From Archegozetes longisetosus (Eukaryota; Arthropoda; Arachnida; Sarcoptiformes; Trhypochthoniidae): a stretch of 64,000 bases of DNA. Location: contig JAEMBT020000003.1 of the NCBI GenBank assembly GCA_018873245.2, forward strand, positions 650,001 through 714,000, written 5' to 3'. The position numbers were made by a program, and so were the translations under genes. The notes below the pieces were generated by a model. The model did not search any database. It saw only the letters and a list, made by a program, of their open reading frames with translations, and was not told where the DNA came from. Positions 36,108 through 48,500 of the stretch are shown one piece after another; the first letter of the stretch is position 1, and each line of letters starts with the position of its first letter.

Positions 36108-38394
36108 ATGAGTTATGATTACGATCAAGCAAAATATGGACAATTCAAGTGTGATTGCGGCAGAATGTGGTATTCATCAAAAGCGTGGCAAGATTTTGGA
36201 CAGATTTGCACCAAATGTAACCTTGAAGTGAGAGCTTCGAAATTGTGGCTTTTAGGACGATATAATTGTTTTAAATGTGAGAGAAGCTGGAAAACAAAGT
36301 TTGATCAACAAAATGGATGTTGTTGTGATAAATGTGGAGAAAAGGTATATAAAGGTAAATATTGGGTAGTCAGGGCACAAGTATATACATATATTTCTTA
36401 CTCGGCATGCTTATCTGGCTTCAAATATATAGGTTACGTTCTCCTTCGATCCTAGTTTAAGCCCCACCCGTCATTTCCGATTTTCATCAATATGTATATG
36501 GTTCGACTCGCCACCCTTCCTGATATAAGATATGTAAGCCACACCTCCTTAGACCCATGTATTGACCCATAGGGGCCACCACGCGGAGGTGGCCTGCCTC
36601 AGTCCCCATCCTCGACTGAGGGTGCTGGAAAGCCTATGGATCTAGTCTCGTGTCCTATTGGGCTTTTGCTGGTGGGTGCTGGAGCCGCCTTCGGACAGAG
36701 TCCACTGGGCAAAAGCCCAATGGGATATCGAGCTAAATCCATAGATTTTCCAGCATCCCAGTCAAATATGGGAGCTGAGGCAGATCACCTCCGCACGGTA
36801 GCCCCTGGGTAATGGTAAGAGTCTACCAACTGCAATAAATCACGTACATAATTTCAGAATTCTATTTGATAATATACCATGAAAGATCCTATAGGTCGTG
36901 ATATGAATCTGAGGGACGTGGCCTACATATCTGGTCAGAGAGGCGTGGCGAGTCGAATTATATACGTACCAGGTCGTTCAGAAAATTTTAAAGTGCAAGC
37001 GTCTTATCAAAGAAAAATTGATCTCGAGTCGGTCATTGAATTAGTTATTATTTCAAACCTAAAACCTATTATTTTCATCAAAGTCGAATTAATAGGTTTT
37101 ATTTTGTGACAATTTAAACCCTACGACTCAACAATTTTCCGAACGTACTCTCGACTGAGATCCATTAAAACATTTGGAAAGTTATGTTGAGTCGAAGTTT
37201 AAATTGTTAAAAAATAAAAACTATTAATTCGACTTTGATGAAAATAACAGGTTTTAGGTTTGAAATAATAACTAATTCAATGACCGACTCGAGATCAATT
37301 TTTCTTTGATAAGACGCTTGCACTTTAAAACTTTCTGAGCGACCTGGTATTAGTGAAACTTGAGAATAAGGGGTGGAGCCTGAACTAATGGCCGGAGGAG
37401 GGCGTGGCCTATATATTTGAACTCAGATCAGCGTGGCAAGTCAGAAAATATATACATATGTATTTGTGCTCTGATTACCCTATATTTACCGAAAATTGAG
37501 AAAATTCATCTCTTTCATTTACCAGTACTATATTAGTAAGAAATGAAATTTTCTGACCTGAAATTATGTCTAATATCTGTTTTCAACTATAAAGATCTAT
37601 CCCTTGCCAGCAAATCGGAGAAATCCTTTCATTAAACCGAAAATTCTTGAAACTGAGGCTGAACTTGAATTGGTTAAAATTGACCCAAATAAACGTCATC
37701 AACAGGAGCTATGCGAGAAATGCACATATTATGGAAAAGATTGTTGTCATATCTCAAAAGCAGAGACTAAAACCCGGTCCATTATTCAAAATCGGCTAAG
37801 ATTAATGACAGTTCAATCAAAAGTAACAGTTTCAAGGAACTAGAAAAACCGATTGCTATGAATTCTTATAACTTCAATCCTGGTATCAACTCAGTAAATC
37901 TTAGCTATTATTCTGTGCTAAAGAATGAGAATCCGATCCATTCCTTAGCTGATATCATGAAAGAGCAAAAGGCAGCGAAATCTGACGACTCTATGAAAAA
38001 AAGTACCATGGATTCAAACGCAAATATTAGATACAAAACCGATAGCCAGAAAATAGCGTCTGAGATCCAAAACACGTTCACTTACTTCGCTAAGTCTAAA
38101 ACAAATTCTAGCCCAAATAACTTGGAACAATCAGACGGAAAAACATGCGACCACAATTATGAAACAAATGAATTAACTTTTAACTATAAACCTATTGGCC
38201 AAACAAGTGATCAGTCAACGAATTATTTCACAGATAGAGAAGAGCATATAAAAACAAAAGCTCTCAGTTCAAGGGCTTATTTGACGGAAATTGTTGAGAG
38301 AAATATTTCTCATCCAGAAAATTATTCATCTTACTCTTCGAGACCTATTTACACTCCGAAAGTACGCGAAGAAGATAATTGTGTTATTTTTTAA
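36108..38394 (+). CDS. 3CxxC-type zinc-finger protein with C-terminal CaaX box
   Basis: Exon 1 36108..36380 (91 codons, ends Q|GTATATAC, phase 0). Exon 2 starts at 37595 after CTATAAAG. Exon 1 carries paired cysteines at residues 15/17, 34/37, 54/57 and 71-73/76, with the W and Y spacing of the 3CxxC family (ZAR1 and RTP-type treble-clef zinc proteins). Exon 2 continues PANRRNPFIKPK and LCEKCTYYGKDCC, the family's closing motif. The reading frame then changes between about 37770 and 37843. The new frame stays open to 38394 through a polar, disordered tail ending in CVIF. One missing base would join both frames; this could be an assembly error or real decay. CVIF fits a CaaX prenylation signal (Phe last, probably geranylgeranyl). 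Some RTPs are membrane proteins. Function here is unknown; RNA binding or trafficking is inferred from the family. Confidence 0.65.
36354..37490. repeat. compound foldback in the 3CxxC intron, overlapping exon 1
   Basis: Outer arms at about 36354-36480 and 37375-37490, and inner arms at about 36965-37125 and 37185-37345, are inverted copies (inner block TCGAGTCGGTCATTGAATTA). The left outer arm starts inside exon 1: GGTAAATATTGGGTAGTCAG and the splice donor are mirrored at the right tip (GGTAAATATAGGGTAATCAG in reverse). So the last 27 or so coding bases of exon 1 have an inverted partner near the 3' end of the same intron. Confidence 0.8.
36573..36813. repeat. GC-rich near-palindrome nested in the intron foldback
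   Basis: Two arms of about 115 bp: GGGGCCACCACGCGGAGGTG... and, in reverse from the right, GGGGCTACCGTGCGGAGGTG.... They share CTGCCTCAG, ATGCTGGAAA-like and ATTGGGCTTTTGC blocks. It is far richer in GC than its surroundings, which marks it as a separate later insertion. No coding capacity or recognised RNA gene. Confidence 0.75.
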
Positions 38395-38662
38395 TCTATT
38401 TAGATTAAATCTTTCAATGGATGCTCGTATCATGCTTGAGAAAACTATTTTATTATTTTTCAATGTATTTCAAAAAATTTGGTTTTCCTCTGTTATTGAG
38501 GGTGATTTTATTGGATATTGGAAAACTTATTTCTTCTTATGAAGTCTAATTTGAGATTTGGAAATTTATCGATAATTATTCATGAATATATGTTCTGAGA
38601 TTTGTTTTAAATTACTTAATATTCAAATAAATAAATACTTAAACATTTTGTGATATTATTAA

Positions 38663-40240
38663 GGCGACTGAAAAGTAGTTGCATGTTCGTATCTCCTTAT
38701 TGAAAACAGGTATGAAAATGATATGTTGGTATTATACAATATAGTTGATTTCAAGCTATATGAAAACTTTCCAACGCTTTGGTAGCCTTCATATTCAAAT
38801 GGTTGCATTTTGTAAATTAATTTTACGAATAACTTCATGATGAGCAACCTTCAGATCAAGTTCATTTGCGAGTCTTATTTGGCCTCTTAATTCTAGCGAC
38901 GCCGTCGTAATCACAGAGTTCAAATCAAGGATATAAAAGAAGTACTTCGATTCCTTCCATTGATGTCTAGTCAAGAAATCCGTGACATTTTGATGTTTAT
39001 GTGGTCTCACGTTATCATATTGAGTCGATCCTTAATTCAATATTCAAACTTTGCGCCAATCAATACCTAAAACTCATTGTCAATAAAAACTCATATAAAA
39101 AGTCAAATCTGACTCAACACTCAATATTCATTCAATGAGAACACATGTGATAAAAATGTATTGTTTTATAAGAAATTGTAATCTAAACAACAAGTTTAGA
39201 AAATCAAAATCAGTGTTCAGCCAATACTGACTACAAATCAATCATTAATTATTGAATCAAAAGCATACACGACTCAATAAAATATTATTGGATATCAAAT
39301 TTGGCCTGTTTGTATATAACAAAGTATTACTCTTTCCGAAAATTGAACATATATCATTGTCCATATTTTGGTATTTTGGAAGAATTTGATAACCCAGCAC
39401 ATGATTTTGATGAAAGGCTACTATCATCATCTGCTCCCAATTTCTTAAAGTTGGCTCTACTTTCGTTGGTCTCAAATTAAATTTGAGGGCATTTGCATAA
39501 ACTTCAAAATTTTAATTTTTTGAAAATAAAGCATACAGTTCCTCTCCAGGATATCGATATTGTTTTGATTGTAAAGCATCTTAATGGTCATAACTTTTTA
39601 TCCAGGTTTAATTGATTGATGACCTTGGAATTATGATCATATTTTTGAAGGTGCTCTTTATATAATTGACTTGAAGTTCTTTCTGTTCATCTGTAAGAGT
39701 ACATTGCGTCCAACTTGATTATACTTTGCGCGCATTTGGTTTCTTTAGAAGCCGTTGAGTACTGTACATACTGATCCCTAACCGAAAAGCTAACTCTTCT
39801 GTGGTACAACAATTTTAATCATCTGAGGGTTTTTCAAGTGAATGTTGACGTTCTTCGTCTGTCGCAAAGCAAGTCCCCCACTGCATGGCTCACCTTGGCA
39901 TGATGTACACCCTTCATCCCGAAACTGGTGGTAACAATTATATACCTGTTTGATCTTAGTTGCATTTTGATCGACTGTTCTAGTTAGCATTTTGGAAATT
40001 TCAAGGATAGTTAAGTCCAGTAATACATGGCACTTTATAGACTCACTCTGTTCTTTATTGGTGATAGTGGCTCGAAGAGGGTCAATAATTTGGATCATTA
40101 CTACATGACTAACAATAAGCAGTAAAATCAAAGTGGTCTGCATCGTAGAGCAGCAAGTTAGCAAGCGGGTAATAATTTGTCATAAATATATTTATTCATT
40201 CATTGATAAAACATGGATATGAAATTACTTTTCGGCCACC
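38663..40240 (-). mobile_element. decayed Tc1-like transposon
   Basis: Imperfect inverted ends (GGCGACTGAAAAGTAGTTGC at 38663; in reverse GGTGGCCGAAAAGTAATTTC at 40240) bound about 1.58 kb, the usual Tc1 size. Minus-strand remnants keep the order of a Tc1 transposase: an N-terminal helix-turn-helix (LTILEISKMLTRTVDQNATK) near 40.0 kb, a middle part near 39.3 kb, and a weak C-terminal part near 38.8-39.0 kb. Many stops and frame changes interrupt it. It is an old DNA-transposon fossil. Confidence 0.6.
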
Positions 40241-40244
40241 ATGA

Positions 40245-41765
40245 ACTTAAATATCTTTCAATTAGTAATTTTTAACTTGAATCAAATTCTTGTATTTAAG
40301 TTTTATTTCCCCTGAGACAATCCAAAATAAACATTCAATCAATTTAGGAACTGTTATTTCTAAACCTTGAGATTTTTGAAACTTACTAAAATTATATATG
40401 TCAGTTTTATCATTAAATTAATAAGCCCTAGTTCAATATTGCACTAAATGCAGCGGGCAGCTTGAGAACTATAGTCCAACGGTATTTTAAGTTTTGAAGC
40501 GTAGATCTGTGTTGGAAAAATCTGATTAAAAACTTGAAACTGCATTTATTTGATGCACCAATCGACTGCTTATCATTAATCATTAATAAAAGATTTGATA
40601 ATAAACAGATATTTTAAAGTGAGTATGCATTGCTTTAACAAATCAGAGCCCTTCATGTTATGCAGATATAAATTCTCTGATTTAAAATAAGTTTTTCATT
40701 CGTTTAAAATAGTTTGTCAAACAGTTATCTTAAAAATGCATTATATTTTATGTAATGCTTTACTAATGCTTTCAAGGTTATCATTGTATAAACATTTGCC
40801 ATGAAATGCGGTGAATATTTTAAAAGAACAACAATTCAGATCTATTTTGTTTATATAATATATGTTAAAAAACTTGTAAAGAAGGTCAGTCTATGGGCGG
40901 AGGCCTCGAGGAGGGGACCTCATTATGCCTCTGAGCGAAAGTGAAAAAGTGTTAAAAAGAAGTAAAAATCTTTTAAAATGTGAAAATCTTAAAATATGTT
41001 CATAATACTTTTATGTAACAATCAAATATTGAAAACACGTCTAAATCTTATGCTCTATTCCTTTTATGTATCTTTGTTAAGTATTATTTTAAAATACTTA
41101 TAATTTTTAAAGAAAATAAAAGATTGCAATCAAAGTTTAATATTGATAAGATTTTAATAGAATGTTTCAGACATGAATTCTGGATAAAAAATTAATTTTA
41201 GTCCCCAGTTATGCTTTTAGGTTTCTGAGCTCGAACCAGAACGGCATAACATCCATTTCAAACTTTTAGCCTCCAGACCGAATGTCGTGGTTACTGACAT
41301 TAAATACTAATAATCTAATTGTAAGCTTTATGTAATTATTAGTTTCAAATATATATATATAATATAATAGAGATCTAAATAGTACAACGTTTACATGAAG
41401 TAAAAATTAAGCTCACAAGAGAAAACTTATTCAACTAAATAGTATACGAATTAGACCATTTAAGCAAGGATCACATTTCATTATCAAATCATAAAAGTAA
41501 AACACATTAAAAATTTAATAATAAATAACGTCGTTAAAGATTTAATTGAGAGAACTCATACCACGGCAAACTAAAAAAGAGGTTAAATATTGACTGTTAT
41601 TACGGATAATTCGGATATATTACGGATAGTATAGATAATTACTATTAGTGAAGAATAGAGCGCTGAGAAATAAGTTTATTATAAGTCTAGAAATTTGCAT
41701 AATTAGAAAGATTTTAGATAACTTTCATTTAAATTAATTGTATTAATATAACTATTGGAAGACAA
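40245..41765. other. intergenic stretch
   Basis: No gene recognised. A short GC-richer patch at 40885-40930 has no assignable feature. Confidence 0.45.
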
Positions 41766-41771
41766 GGGAAA

Positions 41772-41948
41772 TCAACTCTTGTGATCTAATTGACTATCGG
41801 TCATTTCAAAAGTTATAAACCTATTGACTGATTGTTGATTTTCATTGTGGTTAGCGTTGATTATAAGTTGATATGAATACAATCCGTGCGCTCCAAAAGT
41901 CGTATCTTTTGTTCTGAATAGACCAGAACTTCCATTTATAGTGTTCAT
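41772..41948 (-). CDS. exon-like open frame, possible family copy 3
   Basis: An ATG-started frame of 58 codons reads SSGLFRTKDTTFG, LYSYQLIINAN, then SVNRFITFE. It resembles the frames at 14.4-14.7 and 56.6-57.0 kb only weakly (S-x-L-F, FG and L-x-I-N spacing, TFE). The frame is closed by a stop just upstream, so the ATG or a splice would be needed. Not recognised. Confidence 0.25.
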   Translation of the reverse strand: MNTINGSSGLFRTKDTTFGAHGLYSYQLIINANHNENQQSVNRFITFEMTDSQLDHKS

Positions 41949-42179
41949 CAATGCCAATTATAAATTTAATAAGTTTGTTTGCTAGTGATATACTTGTCTG
42001 AAAAATCATAGGATTAATAGAATTTAATGTTGCTGGAAGAAAGGCTTGAATATGTGTTATGTGTAGCTATCACTCAAACCCCTCTCACATAACATAAAAT
42101 GTATGCAAAGCTAAAGAATAAACTTGTAAAATTGGTTTTTAAGAGTTTTATTCTCTAGTATCACATACTCTTTTTGGTG

Positions 42180-42790
42180 GTTGAAATAGACAATTCTCGA
42201 AGGAGGATACCAGGTTTCTACGGGAGCCTTGCCTACTTGATTCACAAAAAGTCTATTTATTGAGATATCTCAACTAGTAGAGAAACTTTACCAATGGGCA
42301 CAACTTCCAAAAACACCGCCTGACGGAGATGAACCGCAAAAAGTATCGAGCGGTAAACACTTTCATCTGCAACTGCAGCCACCTCCTCGTGGTGATGGCG
42401 GGCAACAGGCTTACTAAAACACCTGGCAAGTCTGATCAAGGATCCGGGTTAAAGATATACTGTCATGACAGATGCTAAGCAGATGTGCCGACATGATTTA
42501 ATTATTTTTTACATTTGGCATTCTTTTACATTCATATTTTACATTATTTTACATTTCACATTTTGTTTTTATTATTGAGACTCAAGTGTTGAGTATTAAA
42601 ATGCGCAGCTCGGCGTCTGAAATCCATCAATATATAACTCAGGCCATTTGGTCCACGGGTTCGAGACCTGGCCATGGCCTGGCTAGACCCTAAGTCTGAG
42701 ATCCAAGTGTGGGTTATCAAAATGCTCAGCTCGGCGTCCTGAGTCCACTGAAATATCACACTTGGGAATGGGAGATCAGGAACCCCCTTA
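42180..42790. repeat. GC-richer repeat segment with internal direct duplication
   Basis: 42582-42640 and 42701-42760 are diverged direct copies (AAAATGCGCAGCTCGGCGTC and AAAATGCTCAGCTCGGCGTC) about 119 bp apart. Between them GGTTCGAGACC at about 42659 matches the RNA polymerase III box B consensus, but no convincing A box or tRNA fold was found. CCTTAGACCCAT near 42786 recurs at about 36549 beside the intronic palindrome. It is probably a dispersed repeat, possibly SINE-like; class uncertain. Confidence 0.45.
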
Positions 42791-42794
42791 GACC

Positions 42795-44050
42795 CATTAA
42801 TCCGGATTCATCCATCTTTTACATTTAGCATTCTTTTTATATTATTTTACGTTTCACGTTCTACATTGTTTTATTCCTTTCTTTAAAGTATATTCACAAC
42901 CTAATATCCATGACGAGTTGTTTGACACCCATTTTCCCTCTAAAAAGTCACTTTTTTATCGCAACACAAAAAGGGTCATAACTGTTGACCGCGTCACTTT
43001 AGCCCAAAAGAATGGTATATTTGAACTCTACCCATCAGTCCGGTCACAATGATACTCTCATTTGCTGTGAATCAAGTTAAACGGATCCTGGCATCCTCCT
43101 TTTTGCTTCCATTACCATCCCACTTCCATTTTCACTTTCATTACATCTTCATACTATTATTACTATTTATCAGAGGTCAAATGAAAGAAAGCATCTGGAA
43201 ATTAAATTATTTTGCTCTTGTATAAAGAATGTTTGAGATTTTTAAAAATTCCATTCGCCTTCCATCTAATTAAAAATCTATGCTACTTCCATCTCATTCC
43301 CATCCCATTACCCTTACCATTTTCATAAAAGTTGAGATTGGGATTCTCTTCTCCAGTTTGAAAGCCATTCACTTTTGATTGTTTCAAAACTTTCAAACTT
43401 TGAACTACCAAAGAATTTGAACGATTTGAGTGCAAAAATTGTCTACTCTCTTGAGCAAACATTTTTATTATTCGAACTTTTATACTTTTATGTTCGTCTA
43501 GTCTGAAAACTGATTTACAGGCACATGATATGAGTTAAATTCTATTCAAGTCAGACATCAGTTAAACAATTCATTTAAATTAAGTGCAATAAAATTGATG
43601 TGATTGAATTCTGATCCACCATTAGTATTGCATTTTAGTTTTATTCAATACTCTTCTTATTAATAGGTGTTGTAATACCTGAGCCATATTTAAAATTTTA
43701 TGGCGAAAGCTTTTCACACGGTTCCGCTAAATATCTCATAAATCGAAAAATAAAAGAGAACTTTTCTTCTCATTATTAAGCGCTAATTATCGGAGTTACC
43801 TCTCGTCCAATTATATTTAAGCTTATCCAGTAAACTGATTTATGAGAAAAATTCTAATTTCGATGATAATTAATTAGTGTTAATGTAAGTGGTTGATGTC
43901 TGGCCTAGTTTGGATCCTGTTAAGTTTACCATCTGAGGTGCGACAGATATATAACCTATGAAATACTGAACGAGATTACAATGTGCTTAAATCAGATGCT
44001 GATCAGAAAATAGTCTAAGATTTTATAAGATTGTTTTTTGCGTAAAAATA
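42795..44050. other. intergenic stretch with C/T-rich tracts
   Basis: 43100-43160 and 43255-43330 are CCATT-rich low-complexity tracts. No gene recognised. Confidence 0.5.
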
Positions 44051-44058
44051 ATCATTTT

Positions 44059-44996
44059 TTAATATTGCAAACTTAATGCAAACGCAAATGTTTTAATTAT
44101 TAACATGAAAACTAAATGGTAATTATGATAAATATTATTCGCTTTTCCAATTGGATAGTCTTCATGATAGTCATCAATATTTATAACTAATAAATCACTT
44201 GAAGACCTATACCAGTCATCAATGATAGCAATGCATTTGATATTTATAATTTTACTGCTATTTCTTATCAAATCAGAAATAGTTAACTTCATAGCAGACG
44301 ATGAAGTGAAAAGTTTATCACTATTTAAACTATAATTCGTTTGCACCAAAGTTGAATTTTGATCAACTATTCTATCATTAATCTGCCAAAAAAATTCAAC
44401 TCCAGGTCTGGACTTTTCTGTCAAACATCTAGTTTCAATTATCTCTTCATTAATATCACGTTTCCTTAAGTCTGAAATTATCGGCCTCTTTTCAGGAGCT
44501 GAAAAAACTTTTAAACTTTTTTGTGTGCTTGCTGTCATTGGTTTCATAGAACCGATTCTGCATTCGTAGAGCCCTTCAGTTTTCATGTTAGCTCTCAGTA
44601 CCATTAGTTTTCCATGAGTTTTCTTATCTATTATTATCTGATCCTTATCTATGCCTTCGATTGAGTTTAAGTTGACGCTTGGTTCTCCTGAAAATTTAAT
44701 TTGGAAAATATTTGTAAAAATTTGCCATATATGAAAATTTTTTATATACATTGGTGAAAACTGAAGCAGAAATTGACAAAAGTCTACGACATACCTGTTG
44801 GATAATAGATATAAAATGGTTTCTCATCTTTAGATATCTCTAGTGATACCAAACTGTCTTTACTTATAAAATAACTACAATTTATCCCAAAAGAATCACC
44901 GCTTATAATATGGTCAGGAATTGAGAATTCAGTTATATTAACAAAACAATTTATAACAATTATCTTCAACAAAAGACATATTAATAAAAACTTCAT
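44059..44996 (-). CDS. two-Ig-domain surface protein (Beat-like)
   Basis: Exons (minus) 44996..44795 and 44687..44059, phase-1 intron (G|GTATGT, TTTTCAG|GA), 276 residues. A signal peptide covers residues 1-17 (KFLLICLLLKIIVINC). The first Ig domain has Cys in GINCSY and YECRIG, preceded by a typical G-x-Y-x-C motif. The second has Cys in ETRCLT and NIKCIA, with W in FFWQIND. The C-terminus is a hydrophobic tail (LVFMLIIKTFAFALSL) with no cytoplasmic part, suggesting a GPI anchor. The layout matches beaten-path (Beat) family and similar arthropod adhesion proteins, which pair with Side receptors in axon guidance. The Beat name is a resemblance, not proven. Confidence 0.7.
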
Positions 44997-45548
44997 ATTA
45001 GTTATCGATTCAACTGTTTATGCAGAATCTGATCAAACTATTCAAATGTTTCATTTTTCTGTCATAAGTTCACGAAGTGAGCTTCAATAATTTTTTAGCA
45101 AAGTATACAAACTGAATGATGACAAAAAGACAGCTGTATTTGTTCTTCATTCCTATTACGAAAATTCATATTCAAATCAATTATATCAATAGTTTTATAC
45201 AATAGGCTCAAAAATTCTAGAGAAGCAAATGTTATAAGAATTAAAATGAAGGTCTTCTGAGAACTTTAAAATTTTCAAAATTGTTTTTTCAAACTATGTC
45301 TACTTTTCAATAGAATAAATAAGTTATTGAAAGAAATTATAAAGACTTGTCTTTAGTATAGATTCTTTAACTCTACTCATTTTTGAAAAAAGAAAGCATC
45401 ACTTCAATCAAACAAGTTTTTGTATAAGTAAATACGAGTTTTTGATTGAAAAAATTATTTTTATTCAATTTGAAAAAATTGTAGAAAGTACGAATTATAA
45501 AAATGGATAAAAATTCAAGCAAAGTACAATAAAATCTCTAGGTATTTA

Positions 45549-48500
45549 TTAAGCATGATTATTGTTAATTTCTGAAAGATTATTATTGTTATGAAGGGCT
45601 TTCATGCTGATAAAGTTGACCGAATTATCCAATTCTTCTTCTTGAGCAACTCGTTTCACATTTCTATCTTTAACGAAAATAAGTTTTATAATGTTGACGA
45701 ATGGGGCCTCGAAAGTAAGATACAGTAAGAAAGACACGACAAGGGTTTCGACTAAAATCGTGCAGAAGTACTGACTCTGCAGTCAAAAAAAAGATTAATA
45801 TAGTTCAATTGGATAAACAATACAATAGAACTGAAACTTACAATAGTTAAGGCATTAATAGCGATTGGATAACGAACTTGTTGTACATTAAACCAAATCA
45901 GCATAACATGTGTTAAATACATACAGAATGAGAGTCGGCTTAAGGGTTGAAAAAAGTTTGCTGAAAGAATTTTTGATAAAATTTCAGCTCTATTTATGGC
46001 GCAATTGTATATAATCCATAATATACTCATTGACCATAGGATTAGGGTTAGTACGATCAATATTGCGTTAGTAATGGTGTGGCTTATCGGATGTATATCT
46101 TCTTGAGCTATTGGGTAGCTTAGAATAGGAACTGTTATTACCAGGAATATAACTACAGACCATATGATTGTATTCCATCTCTAGATAGAAATTTTAGTTA
46201 GTATGAAAAAATTGTCAAATCATTGATATTTTTCTCTTAATTTTGCATCACAGCTAGTATCGTGGAAAAATAGTGAAGTGTTTTAGAATTTTTCAAAAAT
46301 GTGTTAATTGTTTATCAGTTTGATATAACTTTTTAAGAGTTGATAAATATGCTCAAACCTTAGTTATTGACAACTTTGTATTATTAAGTAATGCGAAGCC
46401 TAGTACTGCACCAGAAAAATATGCGATCAGATGAACATGAGTACCAAAGAAGAAAAGTGTTGTTTCTCTCATCGGAATTCTATTTAAATGAAAAAGTTAA
46501 TAAGATGTATATTCAAAAAGTGCAAGAAATTACTCATATTTAGGCTTAAATATGACATCAACTCTTGGTATTCCTGAGACACCAAATCCAGCCAACAGAA
46601 TAGGTATGAAGGAACCCAAAATAATCATGGAGTATGTGAACCAATAACTGATCTTTGGTTTTTTGTAGAAATAGTACAAAACAATGAATGCTATGACATG
46701 TAACTGAAAATCTGCGCTCAAATACCAGGTTTGGATTCCGCACTTGATAGATATGAATATTTTATAGAGATTTTTTAATTAGGCATTTGGTTTCTAATTT
46801 TTATTTGTTACCATTTGCGTAAAATCAACCCAATTAACAAAATATAGGACATGAATCCACCAGTTGTCATAACATGGATCTACATATGGTTTGATTAGGT
46901 CTGTATGAAATAGTGGTCCCGATCCCAATAATTCCAAGCTTACAGAGAAACAAATCATTCCGATTAAGGGTGGAGTGAACCTAGAGTTTTATCATTTTTA
47001 AGATTATTATAAAGAATGATAAAAAATAAGATTTTATTCCTAACTATACCTTAACCATCGCAGCAGACAGTACTGTAAGAAAGATAACCGGAATTTCTCT
47101 TAGATAATGTCGCATAAACTCCGAGAAGTCCACTGAAAATTAAAAACTTTTCACGGTTAAGATTTCTTTATTAGAGTTTAGTAATTGTATTTTTATAAGA
47201 ATCTTCATGAGATAACTTTATAAATTGATAGAAACTGTTGTGATTTAATATTTTTTTCTGTTGATATCAATAATTTTAAGAATTATCATTAATGTTATAT
47301 AATTAATAGAGCATTTCACAAAAATCTTCATACTTGAAAGTAAATTTTTTGAAATCAATATAAACATTTTGCCTGTAAAAACTTAAAATTGAAACTGAAA
47401 TTTTTTGGGCAAAGTTTAATTAAAATTATCTTTAGAGACCTAGTCATCAGTTAATAATAGTAATAGTAATAAAAATAGACAGTCTTCAAAAATAAGCTTC
47501 ACTTTTTAACTTTAAATTGAGTTGATTTCTTGAGACTTTTGTCAGGTAGAATTCAAAACTAGTTAATTAGTCTACTTTTGAACAATTTCACAAATACCTC
47601 ATAACAAAAAACAGCTGAACAGCAAGCGATGCATTTATTATGTATTGAGATATAATTGTTTTACTATTTTCAATAGCATCTTCAGGATATCTCGAAAAAG
47701 GCGACACTTTCATCAATATGGAAACCAAAACAAAACCACTCGAATGCGCTAATAACACCCATAAAGTACCCAAAACTCTTAAACCATGAATAAATTGCAG
47801 ATTAAGTTGATCATTGTTTTTTTTAACTGATATTTTGAACAAAATCTTCGTATTTTGTATTATCGAGAAACATCGAATTATTCTAACGATGAACAGGTCT
47901 GAAGTAGAATACATGTGTAACAAAGTACCAACTATGAGTAAAGCTAGTGATACTTTAATTATAGATCTGTGAGAATAGGAGATAGAATATTCAGTCAGAA
48001 TATTCGGATCTGTATTCATGTTCATTACTCACAAAGCGATAATCAATTCCGATCTATAAGCCGGTTCTTTGCTGGTTTGACAGTAATTTACATCAAACTC
48101 AAAACTCTTTAAAAATTTTAGTTCTTTTTGGGGAAAAATCAAAAACTTTCGTAAACTTTTAATTATCAATTGCCATGAACTTCAAATACCTTTACTCATG
48201 ATTTTTTAATCTCCTGCTTGTCACAAACTGATGGAAAACATATTCCATTAACAAATGGGACCATATTATCGACTTCGAGCCACTCATTAACTTCTTTTTC
48301 GAACCAATTATTTGTTATTTCTGTTGCGTTTAGCTTTATTGCTTTATATTTTCCTTCTCTTAACGGCCGTATTGTCACAAAACAATATTTGCCCTCAATT
48401 CGTGTATTTTCTTCAAGAAGTTCATCAATTTTGATGCATTGATCGTAGTCTCCGAAATTACTAATAGATCCGCTTAGAATACCAGATGGTAAGTGTCCGT

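Noticed and set aside
42257-42439. Minus-strand frame rich in His and Val in the 42 kb repeat
   Set aside because: It lies within a repeat segment and shows no domain motif.
42655-42670. Possible tRNA gene from GGTTCGAGACC
   Set aside because: No cloverleaf, A box or anticodon arm could be built around it.
47330-47440. Possible extra mini-exon of the NRF-6-like gene (KKFTF-like)
   Set aside because: Its phase does not fit, and exon 47132..47050 already supplies the expected SGLL to RFTPPL spacing.
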